A stretch of DNA of 64,000 bases from NCBI GenBank assembly GCA_035701285.1, contig DASSNT010000015.1, positions 1-64,000 of the forward strand, read 5' to 3'. Source of the stretch: DASSBR01 sp035701285. Lineage in GTDB: Bacteria; Pseudomonadota; Gammaproteobacteria; Natronospirales; DASSBR01. Below the pieces are notes generated by a model. The model searched no databases. It saw only the letters and a list, made by a program, of their open reading frames with translations, and was not told where the DNA came from. The translations under genes and the position numbers were made by a program. Shown in pieces: positions 31,705 through 40,818 of the stretch. The stretch's first letter is position 1; each line of letters starts with the position of its first letter.

Positions 31705-34248
31705 ATGAAGCGATTACTGGCCCTGTCAGGGCTGATCCTGGCGCTTGGGTCCCTTTCGTTTGGTGCGTTCGCGTTGGGGTTGGGCAACATCCAGCTGCAT
31801 TCCGCGCTGGGTCAGCCGCTGGACGCGGATATCGCCCTCGTAGGCGCCGATAAGCAGGCCACGGCTGGTCTCAAAGTGAGCCTCGCCTCGGCGGCCGAGT
31901 TCGATCGTGCGCAAATCAATCAGACGGCGATACTGCAGTCGCTCCAGTTCACGGTGGTTCCGGATTCCAGCGGCTACCACGTCCACGTCAGCAGCACACA
32001 GCCGGTCAAGGAGCCCTTCCTGACGTTCCTGGTCGCGGCGCAGTGGCCCAGCGGCCAGATGCTGCGTGAGTACACCGTGCTGCTCGACCCGCCTAATTAC
32101 GCGGCGGCCGGCGGTGGGGTGCAGGCGCCGGTGACGCAAAACGTGCCCGCCACCGAGATGTCTGCCGCGGCTGTGCCGCAGCCGGTGAGGTCCGCTCCCC
32201 GGGCCGAAACGATGTCCACCGCCGGCGGTAACTATGGTCCGATCCAGCGCGGCGAGACCTTGTGGAGCATCGCTCATAATCTGACTTCCGGCGAACCGGC
32301 TGAAGTCGATCAGATGATGATCGCGCTTTATCGGGCCAACCCGAACGCATTCAGCGGCAACATCAATCGCATGAAGGCCGGCCACGTTTTGCGCGTGCCG
32401 GACGGCGACAGCGTTCGCGCCATTAGCCCGCGCGAGGCCATCGCCGCCGTGCGCCAGGCCAACCTGGAATTTGCAGCGCCCTCGGAGGACGTGGCAGACG
32501 CCAGTGCAGCCGACGATGCCGCAGCCGACGTCGTGCCGGCAGTGGCTGAAGCTACGGACGCAGCGGCGGCCGATACCGGCGAAGCCGCGACCGCGGGCGG
32601 GCATCTGCAACTGGTGGCGCCCGGGGCGGCGGATGGAAGCGAAGCTGCTCCCGGCGACAGCCAGGCTGCAGCCGCGGTCGCAGCGGCCGCCCAACTCAAG
32701 GAACAGCTTGCGGCGGCGCAACAGCGTGCCGAGGCTGCCACCAGCCAGAATGCGCGGCTCAGCAGCCAGATCGATTCGCTCAAAAAAGAACTCGCTGAGA
32801 CCAAGCGTCTGCTGAGCGTGCAGGACCAGCGGCTCAGTCAGTTGCAAAAACAGGTCCAGCAGCAGGCGCAGCAGCCGGCGAACGATGCCAGCGCTGTCGA
32901 CACGGCGATCGCCTTTGTGACCGCGCCCCTGTTCCTGATAGGGCTGCTGGTGGTCTTTGTGCTGATCGTCGGCGCCGTCGTCATTCGGCGCCAGCAGCGA
33001 AAGGCTGTCGCGGCCCAGTCGGGCGAGCCGATACTGCCGGTGGTCGATGAGGCACAGACTGCGGAGCAGCCGGACGCAGCCGATGATGTTGAGGCGGCCG
33101 GTGCTGCAGTTACGGCGGAAGTCGCGGAGGCGACTGCAGCAGCGGCTCTCCCTGAAGCGTCTGCCGAGCCGGCGGACCCCATCGCGGAAGCCGATTTTCA
33201 TATCGATTACGGCTTGTACGACCAGGCGGCGGACATCATCCGCAAGGGCATTGCGGACGATCCGGAGCGGGACGCGCTCAAGCTGAAATTGTTCCAGATT
33301 TATTTCGCGGCCGGGGATGCGCCGGCATACCGGGCTGCGGCCCAGGAATATGCGTCGGATTGGGGCGCGGATCACCCGGCCGAATGGGACGAAGTCACGA
33401 CCATGGGCCGCAAGCTGGTGCCCGACGAGCCGCTGTTCGCGGCCGGCTACGAGGATGGAGCCGCGGCGCCCACCGCCGAGACGCCGACGGAACTGCCCGC
33501 CGAGCTGGGCGTGGAGACCGCTACTGAAGTCTCGACGGAATTCGGCCTGGACACCTCTGCCGGTGATTCTTCTGCGGAGGATGAAATTGTCGCGGACCCG
33601 CGCGACGATGATGCGCTGGACATCGATTTCGATCTCGGTGAGCCTGCGGAGGACAACTTTACCGGCGCCGAGACGGCCACCGATACCAGCGGTCTCCTCG
33701 GGGGCGACGGCGACGACAACTCGATCGACCTGGACCTGGGTGCCGACGCGCCGGGCACCGAGACGCAGCCGATAGCCGGGGACGAAACCGATGTCAGCGG
33801 CACGGCGGATTTCGACCTGTCCGGTCTCGAAGCCGAGTTGGGCGGTTCCGACAACAGCGGCCAGGCCGACGCTGGCAATCCGCTCCTCGACACGCAAACA
33901 GAATTTGAGGAGGCCATTCGCGAGCTGTCGGAGTTTGTCGACACGAATTTCCCCAAGGATACGGGCGACGAGCCGGAGGCCACGCAAGTGGCGTCGAGCG
34001 ACTCCGCCGATGAGCCCGAGTTCACCATGCCGAATGCAGGCGGATTCGACGCTGGCGATTCCGATGGCGCCTTCCAGGATGAGGACGACGACGGCGTCGA
34101 CGAAATGGACACCAAGCTTGATCTTGCGCGGGCCTACATGGACATGGGCGATCCGGAAGGCGCCCGCAGCATCCTTGAGGAAGTCATCGAGGAAGGCGCC
34201 CCGGATCACCAGGAACGGGCGCGGTCACTGCTGGACAAGGTCGGTTGA
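31705..34248 (+). CDS. fimV: Pilus assembly/polar hub protein FimV
   Basis: FimV is an inner-membrane hub that recruits type IV pilus and cAMP/c-di-GMP components to the pole. The 847-residue protein has a signal peptide, a periplasmic domain starting GLGNIQLHSALGQPLDADI, a LysM peptidoglycan-binding domain (about 175-235, IQRGETLWSIAHNL), a coiled coil (about 330-390) and one transmembrane helix (about 403-427). A long acidic cytoplasmic region follows, with a TPR-like part, and the C-terminal FimV motif MDTKLDLARAYMDMGDPEGA ends the protein. The ATG at 31705 has GGGAG five bases upstream. FimX and FimV in one window point to type IV pili. Confidence 0.94.
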   Translation: MKRLLALSGLILALGSLSFGAFALGLGNIQLHSALGQPLDADIALVGADKQATAGLKVSLASAAEFDRAQINQTAILQSLQFTVVPDSSGYHVHVSSTQPVKEPFLTFLVAAQWPSGQMLREYTVLLDPPNYAAAGGGVQAPVTQNVPATEMSAAAVPQPVRSAPRAETMSTAGGNYGPIQRGETLWSIAHNLTSGEPAEVDQMMIALYRANPNAFSGNINRMKAGHVLRVPDGDSVRAISPREAIAAVRQANLEFAAPSEDVADASAADDAAADVVPAVAEATDAAAADTGEAATAGGHLQLVAPGAADGSEAAPGDSQAAAAVAAAAQLKEQLAAAQQRAEAATSQNARLSSQIDSLKKELAETKRLLSVQDQRLSQLQKQVQQQAQQPANDASAVDTAIAFVTAPLFLIGLLVVFVLIVGAVVIRRQQRKAVAAQSGEPILPVVDEAQTAEQPDAADDVEAAGAAVTAEVAEATAAAALPEASAEPADPIAEADFHIDYGLYDQAADIIRKGIADDPERDALKLKLFQIYFAAGDAPAYRAAAQEYASDWGADHPAEWDEVTTMGRKLVPDEPLFAAGYEDGAAAPTAETPTELPAELGVETATEVSTEFGLDTSAGDSSAEDEIVADPRDDDALDIDFDLGEPAEDNFTGAETATDTSGLLGGDGDDNSIDLDLGADAPGTETQPIAGDETDVSGTADFDLSGLEAELGGSDNSGQADAGNPLLDTQTEFEEAIRELSEFVDTNFPKDTGDEPEATQVASSDSADEPEFTMPNAGGFDAGDSDGAFQDEDDDGVDEMDTKLDLARAYMDMGDPEGARSILEEVIEEGAPDHQERARSLLDKVG

Positions 34249-34257
34249 TGAAGACGC

Positions 34258-34290
34258 CGGGATTCGGGGCTCGGGATTCGGGATTCGGGG
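34258..34290 (+). repeat. G-rich GGGATTCGGG repeat after fimV
   Basis: About ten bases after the fimV TGA comes an array of GGGATTCGGGG and GGGATTCGGGATTCGGGG units. An ATG overlapping the fimV stop opens a 20-codon frame through it (MKTPGFGARDSGFGEDWKTA) that ends at a TAG at 34308-34310, so here the repeat does not extend a protein. It belongs to the same family as the arrays at 17526 and 24351. Confidence 0.85.
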
Positions 34291-34350
34291 AAGACTGGAA
34301 AACCGCGTAGAGCGGCATGTGTCGTCCGCTCGATGGCTGGTGAAAAGTTC

Positions 34351-35148
34351 ATGTTTCGCTTCGCGGCGGGTGTCGAATACGATGGCGCGAAGTTCTTCGG
34401 CTGGCAGCGCCAGCACCATGCTCGATCGGTGCAGGGCGACCTGGAAGTGGCGCTGTCGGTGGTCGCCGATCGGCCTGTTGAGATTATTTGCGCCGGGCGC
34501 ACGGATGCCGGCGTGCATGCCGAAGGGCAGGTGATTCACTTCGATACCGACGCCCGGCGCAGTGAGCGTTCCTGGCTGCTGGGCACGAATTCGAATCTCC
34601 CGGCCGACGTCGTGCTGCGCTGGTTGCGTGCTGCTCCGCCGGCATTCCATGCCCGCTTCAGTGCGCGGGCGCGGCACTACCGCTACACGATACTCAACCG
34701 CGACACGCGTCCGGCGATCGGCCGCGACTACCTTGCCGCGGAGCGCCGGCCGCTGGATATTGACGCTATGCGGCAGGGTGCGCAGGCGCTGGTCGGGGAG
34801 CATGATTTTTCGGCGTTCCGCGCGGCGGAATGCCAGGCTGCATCGCCGGTGCGGCGCGTGCTGCGGCTGACGGTCGAACAGCACGGCGAGCGGATGGATA
34901 TTGACGTAGTGGCGAACGGCTTCCTGCACCATATGGTCCGCAATATTGCCGGCGTGCTGATCGCGATCGGCACTGGCAAGCAGCCGCCGGAGTGGGCGGC
35001 AACCGTCCTCGCCGGCCGCGACCGCAGCGCGGGTGGCGTCACCGCACCCGCAGGCGGGCTGCGATTCATGGGCGTGCTGTACCCGGACGAGTTTGATATG
35101 CCGCTGGGGCCGGAGAGCCGGGCGGTCTTTCAAGCGGTCGAGCTTTAG
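34351..35148 (+). CDS. truA: tRNA pseudouridine(38-40) synthase TruA
   Basis: TruA converts uridines 38-40 of the anticodon stem to pseudouridine. The 265-residue protein shows VEYDGAKFFGWQRQ, the catalytic aspartate in AGRTDAGVHAEGQV and the HHMVRNIAG motif. The ATG at 34351 is preferred to the ATG at 34333 because homologues begin just before this point and a weak GGTGA lies ahead of it; the longer form would add six residues. Confidence 0.93.
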   Translation: MFRFAAGVEYDGAKFFGWQRQHHARSVQGDLEVALSVVADRPVEIICAGRTDAGVHAEGQVIHFDTDARRSERSWLLGTNSNLPADVVLRWLRAAPPAFHARFSARARHYRYTILNRDTRPAIGRDYLAAERRPLDIDAMRQGAQALVGEHDFSAFRAAECQAASPVRRVLRLTVEQHGERMDIDVVANGFLHHMVRNIAGVLIAIGTGKQPPEWAATVLAGRDRSAGGVTAPAGGLRFMGVLYPDEFDMPLGPESRAVFQAVEL

Positions 35149-35189
35149 GCATTTTTGTTATCCTGTACGATTAATCCGGCTGGCCTTTC

Positions 35190-35813
35190 ATGCCGCGCAC
35201 CCGCATCAAAGTTTGTGGTCTCACTCGTGCCGAAGACGCCGCCTGCGCGGCGCGATTGGGCGCGGACGCCATCGGCGTCGTATTTTGCTCGCGGAGCCCG
35301 CGGGCGGTCACGCTCGATCAGGCGCGTGCGGTAATCGGTGCGCTGCCGGCATTCGTGACGGTCGCGGCGTTGTTTCTCGATCCGGAGCGTGACGAAGTGG
35401 AGCAGGTGCTGAACGCGCTGCCGATCGACCTGCTGCAGTTTCATGGCGACGAGCCGGCGGCATTTTGCGAGTCGTTCGCCCGGCCATACATCAAGGCGCT
35501 GCCGATGGCGGATGACATTGATTTGAACGCGGCCGCTCGGGATTACCGGCGCGCCCGCGCTCTGCTGCTCGATGCCCACGCGCGGGGTGAGCCGGGCGGG
35601 CAAGGCAAGACGTTCGCGTGGCGGCACATTGAGCTGCCGCGGCCGGTCGTGCTCGCCGGCGGCCTGGCACCGGACAATGTTGCGCGAGCAATTGCGACGG
35701 TGCAGCCGTGGGCGGTCGACGTATCGAGCGGCGTCGAGTCGGAGCCGGGCATCAAGAGCAGTGAACGCCTGGCGGCTTTCATCGAAGAGGTAAATCGTGC
35801 CGGCTACCACTAA
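35190..35813 (+). CDS. trpF: Phosphoribosylanthranilate isomerase
   Basis: TrpF catalyses the Amadori rearrangement of N-(5-phosphoribosyl)anthranilate in tryptophan synthesis. The 207-residue TIM-barrel protein has the active cysteine in IKVCGLTRAEDA, the FHGDE motif and the phosphate-binding DVSSGVES near the C-terminus. It overlaps trpB by 17 bases. The other trp genes are not in this window. Confidence 0.95.
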   Translation: MPRTRIKVCGLTRAEDAACAARLGADAIGVVFCSRSPRAVTLDQARAVIGALPAFVTVAALFLDPERDEVEQVLNALPIDLLQFHGDEPAAFCESFARPYIKALPMADDIDLNAAARDYRRARALLLDAHARGEPGGQGKTFAWRHIELPRPVVLAGGLAPDNVARAIATVQPWAVDVSSGVESEPGIKSSERLAAFIEEVNRAGYH

Positions 35814-37002
35814 GAGAATCTGGCCCGACGCCAACGGCCGCTTCGGCGACTACGGCGGCCGCTACGTCGCCGAAACGCTGATGGCGGCGGTGCATGAACT
35901 TGCTGCCGCGTACGAGCAATTTCGGGATGATCCGGAATTTCGTGCCGAGTTCGAGCGCGACCTGGCCGAGTACGTCGGGCGCCCGACGCCGCTCTATTTC
36001 GCCGCCCGCCTGACCGAACGCGCCGGCGGGGCGCGCATCTACCTCAAGCGCGAAGACCTGAATCACACCGGCGCGCACAAGATCAACAACACGATCGGCC
36101 AGGCGTTGCTCGCGAAGCGCATGGGAAAGCGCCGCATCATTGCCGAAACCGGTGCCGGACAGCACGGTGTGGCCACCGCGACCGTCGCTGCGCGGCTGGG
36201 TCTCGAGTGCGTCGTCTATATGGGTGCCGAAGACATTGCGCGCCAATCTGTGAATGTCTATCGCATGCGCCTGCTCGGCGCGACCGTGGTGCCGGTGGAG
36301 TCGGGGTCGCGGACACTCAAGGATGCGATGAACGAGGCGATGCGCGACTGGGTGACGAACGTCGATTCGACGTTCTACATCATCGGGACGGTGGCCGGCC
36401 CGCATCCGTATCCGATGATGGTGCGCGACTTTCACACTGTGATCGGTCGCGAAGCGCGCGAGCAGATTGTGACGGCGGAAGGGCGTCTGCCGGACGCGCT
36501 GGTGGCCTGCGTTGGCGGCGGCTCCAATGCGATCGGCCTGTTTCATCCGTTCCTCGACGATGAGGTCGCGATCTATGGCGTCGAGGCCGGCGGCAAGGGC
36601 TCGGCCAACGGCGAACACGCGGCGTCCCTGACCGCGGGCCGGCCAGGTGTGCTGCATGGCAATCGCACCTACATTCTGGAAGACGCCGCCGGGCAGATAT
36701 TGCCCACCCATTCGATTTCGGCCGGCCTCGACTATCCCGGCGTCGGGCCGGAGCACGCGTGGCTGAAAGACAGCGGGCGCGCCACCTACGTGACCGTCAG
36801 CGACGACGAGGCGCTGGCCGCGTTTCATCTGCTGACCCGCGCCGAAGGCATTATGCCCGCGCTGGAATCGAGCCATGCGTTAGCCTATGCGACAAAGCTC
36901 GCGCCGGAGCTTGGGCGTGACGCCGTTATGATCGTCAACCTGTCCGGGCGCGGTGACAAGGACATCAACACCGTGGCGACGCTGGAGGGGATGGACGTAT
37001 GA
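35797..37002 (+). CDS. trpB: Tryptophan synthase beta chain
   Basis: TrpB joins indole and serine with PLP. The 401-residue protein has GRFGDYGGRYVAETLM near the start, the PLP lysine in NHTGAHKINN and the phosphate-binding CVGGGSNAIG. The start is the GTG at 35797 inside trpF, and the stop overlaps the trpA ATG (ATGA), so the three genes are coupled. Confidence 0.97.
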   Translation: MPATTKRIWPDANGRFGDYGGRYVAETLMAAVHELAAAYEQFRDDPEFRAEFERDLAEYVGRPTPLYFAARLTERAGGARIYLKREDLNHTGAHKINNTIGQALLAKRMGKRRIIAETGAGQHGVATATVAARLGLECVVYMGAEDIARQSVNVYRMRLLGATVVPVESGSRTLKDAMNEAMRDWVTNVDSTFYIIGTVAGPHPYPMMVRDFHTVIGREAREQIVTAEGRLPDALVACVGGGSNAIGLFHPFLDDEVAIYGVEAGGKGSANGEHAASLTAGRPGVLHGNRTYILEDAAGQILPTHSISAGLDYPGVGPEHAWLKDSGRATYVTVSDDEALAAFHLLTRAEGIMPALESSHALAYATKLAPELGRDAVMIVNLSGRGDKDINTVATLEGMDV

Positions 37003-37817
37003 GCCGGCTGGCGCGTCGTTTTGCCGACCTCGCGGCGCAACACCGCCGCGCGCTGGTGACCTATATCACCGCCGGTGATCCGGCGCCGCAGACCACGGCC
37101 GGCCTGCTGCACGCGCTGGCGGCGGCGGGCGCCGACGTCCTGGAACTGGGTGTGCCGTTCTCCGATCCGACCGCGGACGGCCCGGCGATTCAGGCTGCGC
37201 ACGAGCGGGCGCTGGCGCATGGCGTGCGGCTGGCCGATGCGATCGACATGGTGGCTGAATTTCGTCGCGACGACGATGCGACGCCGGTCGTCCTGATGGG
37301 CTACCTGAATCCGATTGAAGCGATGGGCGAGACGGCATTCGCCGACGCGGCGGCCGCCGCGGGCGTAGACGGCGTCATTGCGGTCGATCTGCCGCCGGAG
37401 GAAGCCGAACCGCTGCACGCGTTGCTGCGCGAGCGCGGCATCGATCTGATTTTCCTGATAGCGCCGACGACGACCGCGGCGCGAATCGAGCGGATCGCCG
37501 ACCTGGCGAGCGGCTTCGTTTATCATGTGTCGCTCAAGGGGACGACCGGCGCCGGCAATCTGGATACCGCCGCCGTGGCGGGCAAGCTGGCGGAAATCCG
37601 CACCCATACCCATTTGCCGATTGCGGTCGGCTTTGGCGTTCGCAATGGCGAGTCCGCCGCCGCGCTGGCGGCGGCCGCGGATGCGGTCGTCGTCGGCAGC
37701 GCCTTGATAGAACGCATCGTTGCGGCCGACAATGACGCCGCCCGGCGCCAGGCCGCCGGCAATTTTGTCGGCGAATTGCGCGCCGCGCTGGATACTGCAA
37801 CGGCCGCACCGGCTTAA
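36999..37817 (+). CDS. trpA: Tryptophan synthase alpha chain
   Basis: TrpA cleaves indole-3-glycerol phosphate to indole, which is channelled to TrpB. The 272-residue TIM-barrel protein shows the catalytic glutamate and aspartate in LELGVPFSDPTADGPAIQ and the GFGVRNGESAAAL phosphate loop. The gap to accD is 12 bases, the usual trpA-accD-folC arrangement of gammaproteobacteria. Confidence 0.96.
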   Translation: MSRLARRFADLAAQHRRALVTYITAGDPAPQTTAGLLHALAAAGADVLELGVPFSDPTADGPAIQAAHERALAHGVRLADAIDMVAEFRRDDDATPVVLMGYLNPIEAMGETAFADAAAAAGVDGVIAVDLPPEEAEPLHALLRERGIDLIFLIAPTTTAARIERIADLASGFVYHVSLKGTTGAGNLDTAAVAGKLAEIRTHTHLPIAVGFGVRNGESAAALAAAADAVVVGSALIERIVAADNDAARRQAAGNFVGELRAALDTATAAPA

Positions 37818-37829
37818 AAGAGATAGAGT

Positions 37830-38735
37830 ATGAACTGGTTCAAAAAGCTGATGCCCTCGCGCATCAATACCGAAGGCAGCCGCAAGCGGAATATCCCGGA
37901 AGGCTTGTGGAGCAAATGCCCGCATTGCAACGGCGTGCTGTACCGTGCCGACCTGGAGCGCAATCTGCAGGTGTGTCCGAAGTGCGGCCACCACATGCGG
38001 CTGACGGCGCGGCAGCGGCTGGACGCCTTTCTCGACCCGGATTCCGGTACCGAAATCGGCGCAAGCATCCAGCCGCTCGATCCGCTGAAGTTCAAGGACA
38101 GCAAGCGCTACAAGGAGCGCATCGGGCAGGCGCAAAAGAATACCGGTGAAAATGATGCGCTCGTGGCCATGAAGGGCAGCCTGAAGGGGCAGCCGGTGGT
38201 GGCGTGCGCTTTTGAATTCCGCTTCATGGGCGGCTCGATGGGCTCCGTGGTCGGCGAGCGCTTCACTCGTGCGGCCAATGCGGCGCTCGAGGAGAAGGCG
38301 CCGCTGGTCTGCTTCACGGCGAGCGGCGGCGCGCGCATGCAGGAGTCGCTGCTGTCGCTGTTTCAGATGGCCAAGACCAGCGCCGTGCTGGCCAAGCTGG
38401 CCAAGCGCCACATCCCGTTCATTTCGGTATTGACCGACCCGACCACCGGCGGCGTTTCGGCGAGCCTTGCCATGCTGGGGGACGTTAACGTCGCCGAGCC
38501 CCGGGCGCTGATCGGCTTCGCCGGGCCGCGGGTGATCGAGCAGACGGTGCGCGAAACATTGCCGGAAGGATTTCAGCGCAGCGAGTTCCTGCTCGAGCAT
38601 GGCGCGATCGATATGATTATCGACCGCCGTGAAATGCGTGACCGCCTCGCGAATCTGCTGACGATGCTGATGCACCAGCCGGTGCAGGCGCTGCTGTCGA
38701 GAAATAACCCGACCTCATCCCAGCCTTCTGCCTGA
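37830..38735 (+). CDS. accD: Acetyl-CoA carboxylase carboxyltransferase subunit beta
   Basis: AccD works with AccA to transfer the carboxyl group from biotin to acetyl-CoA, the first step of fatty acid synthesis. The 301-residue protein has an N-terminal zinc ribbon (CPHCNGVLY and CPKCGHH, residues about 30-55) and the carboxyltransferase core (TASGGARMQES, then DPTTGGVSASLAMLGD). It follows trpA closely and lies 23 bases before folC. Confidence 0.97.
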   Translation: MNWFKKLMPSRINTEGSRKRNIPEGLWSKCPHCNGVLYRADLERNLQVCPKCGHHMRLTARQRLDAFLDPDSGTEIGASIQPLDPLKFKDSKRYKERIGQAQKNTGENDALVAMKGSLKGQPVVACAFEFRFMGGSMGSVVGERFTRAANAALEEKAPLVCFTASGGARMQESLLSLFQMAKTSAVLAKLAKRHIPFISVLTDPTTGGVSASLAMLGDVNVAEPRALIGFAGPRVIEQTVRETLPEGFQRSEFLLEHGAIDMIIDRREMRDRLANLLTMLMHQPVQALLSRNNPTSSQPSA

Positions 38736-38758
38736 GGCAGAGAGGCCAGGAGGGGCGC

Positions 38759-40174
38759 GTGCGCTTCGGCACTCTTTCAGAATGGCTGGACTGGCAGTCC
38801 AGCCTCCACCCAACGGCGATCAACCTGGGCCTCGACCGGGTTGCGGCCGTTGCAGCCAGAATGGCCCCGCGGCCTGAACGGACGCGCGTCATCACCGTCG
38901 GCGGCACCAACGGCAAAGGCTCCTGCGTTCGTTACCTCGAAGGTATTCTCCAAGCCGCCGGTTACCGCGTCGGCGCGTATACGTCGCCGCATCTCGAGCG
39001 GTATAACGAGCGGGTCCGGATCGACGGGCGCGACGCGGACGACGCCGCATTATGTGCTGCCTTTGAGCGTGTCGACGACGCGCGGCAAGACGCAAGCCTG
39101 ACATATTTCGAATTCGGCACGCTGGCGGCGCTCGACGTTTTCTGGCGTGAACAGGTGGATGTGGCGGTGCTCGAAGTGGGCCTCGGCGGCCGCCTGGACG
39201 CCGTCAATATCGTCGATGCCGACTGCTCCATCGTGACCAGCGTCGCGCTGGACCACCTTGAGTGGCTGGGGCCGGATCGTGAATCGGTCGGGCGGGAGAA
39301 GGCCGGCATTTTTCGTGCCGGCAAACCCGCGATTTGCGGCGACCGGCACCCGCCGGCATCGCTGCTGGACCACGCAGCGGCAATCGGCGCGGACCTGCAG
39401 CTTATTGGCCGTGAGTTTGATTGGCAGATGGAAGAATCCCCCCGCGCCTCTGGCGCTGCCCCCCTTCCCGGCAGTGCCGGCAAAGGGGGCGGGAACAGCT
39501 CGCATCTTTCTCTCCCCTTTGCCCGCGAAGTGGGGAAGGGGAAGCTGGAGGGGGATTCTTTTTGGCGTTTTGACGGCCGCAACGGAAGCTGTGACAAATT
39601 GCCACTGTCGCCGATGCCCGGTGCGCACCAGCTCGACAACGCAGCCGCCGCATTGGCTGCGCTGCAGGCACTGAGCAGGTCACTGCCAGTTGGGCAGGAC
39701 CCGATCCGCGCCGGCCTCGGCGCGGCGAAATTGGCCGGCCGATTTGAAATTCTCCCCGGCGAAGTGGATACAATACTCGATGTTGCGCATAATCCCGATG
39801 CGGCGCGTGTTCTGGCGGCAGCGCTCGAACACACGCGGGGCAGGGGCCGCACATTGGCAGTTCTCGGTATGATGCGCGACAAGGCAGTCGACGAGGTGGC
39901 GGCGGCGCTGGCGGCGCAGGTCGACCGGTGGTATCTGGCCGGGTTGCCCGGTCCGCGCGGGCTTGATGCGCACGCGCTGCGGGACAGGGTAGCGGCAGTT
40001 GTCGCGCCGGCCGGCCGGGAATTGTCGGCTGCGCCATGGCAGGCGTGGCAGCAGGCCCGCGCGGCAGCGCAGCCCGGCGACCGGATCATCGTGTGCGGTT
40101 CGTTCGTTACCGTCGCGGAAGTGCGTCAACAGTGGTACGCGCGGAATGGAGCAGTAATCGGAGGGAGGCAGTGA
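38759..40174 (+). CDS. folC: Bifunctional dihydrofolate/folylpolyglutamate synthase with in-frame repeat insertion
   Basis: FolC adds glutamates to dihydropteroate and folates. The 471-residue protein is longer than the usual 420-440. The ATP loop TVGGTNGKGSCV, LDHLEWLG and the C-terminal glutamate ligase part (GAHQLDNAAAALAAL, then DVAHNPDAAR) are intact. The extra length is a 43-codon segment, about residues 225-268, encoded by a 129-bp element with terminal inverted repeats at 39432-39560. It sits between FDW and WRF in a region that is variable in the family, so the enzyme may still work. GTG start with AGGAGG five bases upstream. Confidence 0.93.
   Translation: MRFGTLSEWLDWQSSLHPTAINLGLDRVAAVAARMAPRPERTRVITVGGTNGKGSCVRYLEGILQAAGYRVGAYTSPHLERYNERVRIDGRDADDAALCAAFERVDDARQDASLTYFEFGTLAALDVFWREQVDVAVLEVGLGGRLDAVNIVDADCSIVTSVALDHLEWLGPDRESVGREKAGIFRAGKPAICGDRHPPASLLDHAAAIGADLQLIGREFDWQMEESPRASGAAPLPGSAGKGGGNSSHLSLPFAREVGKGKLEGDSFWRFDGRNGSCDKLPLSPMPGAHQLDNAAAALAALQALSRSLPVGQDPIRAGLGAAKLAGRFEILPGEVDTILDVAHNPDAARVLAAALEHTRGRGRTLAVLGMMRDKAVDEVAAALAAQVDRWYLAGLPGPRGLDAHALRDRVAAVVAPAGRELSAAPWQAWQQARAAAQPGDRIIVCGSFVTVAEVRQQWYARNGAVIGGRQ
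39432..39560 (+). mobile_element. 129-bp MITE-like element inside folC
   Basis: The segment is bounded by perfect 11-bp inverted repeats: AAGAATCCCCC at 39432-39442 and GGGGGATTCTT at 39550-39560. Inside are further palindromes, such as GCCCCCCTTCCC...AAAGGGGGC (39458-39490) and CTCCCCTTTGCCC...GGGGAAGGGG. Its length is exactly 43 codons and it has no stop in the folC frame. It carries no transposase, so it would be a non-autonomous or repeat-type insertion. No target duplication is obvious. Confidence 0.75.
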
Positions 40175-40818
40175 AAGAGCGATTGATCGGTGCGTGCATT
40201 CTGGTGGCACTCGCCGTTATTTTCATTCCGATGTTCTTTGAAGAACCCGCTCCGGCAGGAATGGTCACGAAGGATGTCGACTTGCCGGCGTCCGCCACCG
40301 CTGTGAGCGCGTTTCAGATGAGCCTCACGCGCAACACGCCGCCGGAGCCGATCTCGCCGCTGGTTGCCGCCGGCAAGGCGCCGGCCGAGGCGCGCAGCGG
40401 TCGAATCGATCGCACCGCCGCGCCGGCAACGCGCACAGTCGATGTGACTGTTGACACGACGCCCGAGCCGACGACCGCGAAGACTGTTCCAGTCGATCTG
40501 CCCGAGCCGACAAAATCGCAGCCGGTGGCCAAGGCTGAACCTGCGGCTGTCGATAACGTACCCGAAAATCAGGCTGCGGCTTTGTCCGGCTGGTTTGTGC
40601 AGGCCGGCAGTTTCGCCAACCGCGATAATGCCGAGCGTTTGACGCGGCGGCTGAAGGACAAGGACTTCAGCGCGTTCATGCTGCGCGCGTCCAGCGGCGG
40701 CCGGACAGTGTACCGCGTCCGGATCGGCCCGCTCGGCGCACGCCGCGACGCCGAAAAGCTTGCGCCCGTGGTTGCTGCCGCGTCCGGCGGCCCGACAGAG
40801 GTCGTATCGAATCCATAG
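40171..40818 (+). CDS. SPOR-domain cell division protein (DedD-like)
   Basis: The 215-residue protein has a short cytoplasmic start, one transmembrane helix (LIGACILVALAVIFIPMFF, residues about 5-24), a proline/threonine/alanine-rich linker and a C-terminal SPOR domain (GWFVQAGSFANRDNAERL to VYRVRIGPL). SPOR domains bind denuded glycan at the septum. Its place between folC and cvpA matches E. coli DedD. The GTG at 40171 overlaps the folC stop and has GGAGG six bases upstream; longer in-frame starts lie inside folC. Confidence 0.9.
   Translation: MKERLIGACILVALAVIFIPMFFEEPAPAGMVTKDVDLPASATAVSAFQMSLTRNTPPEPISPLVAAGKAPAEARSGRIDRTAAPATRTVDVTVDTTPEPTTAKTVPVDLPEPTKSQPVAKAEPAAVDNVPENQAAALSGWFVQAGSFANRDNAERLTRRLKDKDFSAFMLRASSGGRTVYRVRIGPLGARRDAEKLAPVVAAASGGPTEVVSNP

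Noticed and set aside
31726..34209. 827-codon open frame on the minus strand opposite fimV
   Set aside because: The plus strand encodes a full FimV with signal peptide, LysM, membrane helix and C-terminal motif. The antisense frame is low-complexity, Arg/Gly/Val-rich, and is the usual shadow in GC-rich DNA.
34248..34310. 20-codon frame after fimV reading through the G-rich repeat
   Set aside because: It is a by-product of the repeat. It is listed within the repeat entry because its peptide resembles the tags on EpmA and the ATL protein, but it is not called as a gene.
36885..38675. 596-codon minus-strand frame opposite trpA and accD
   Set aside because: trpA and accD are complete and in conserved order. 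The antisense frame shows no motif and depends on GC bias.
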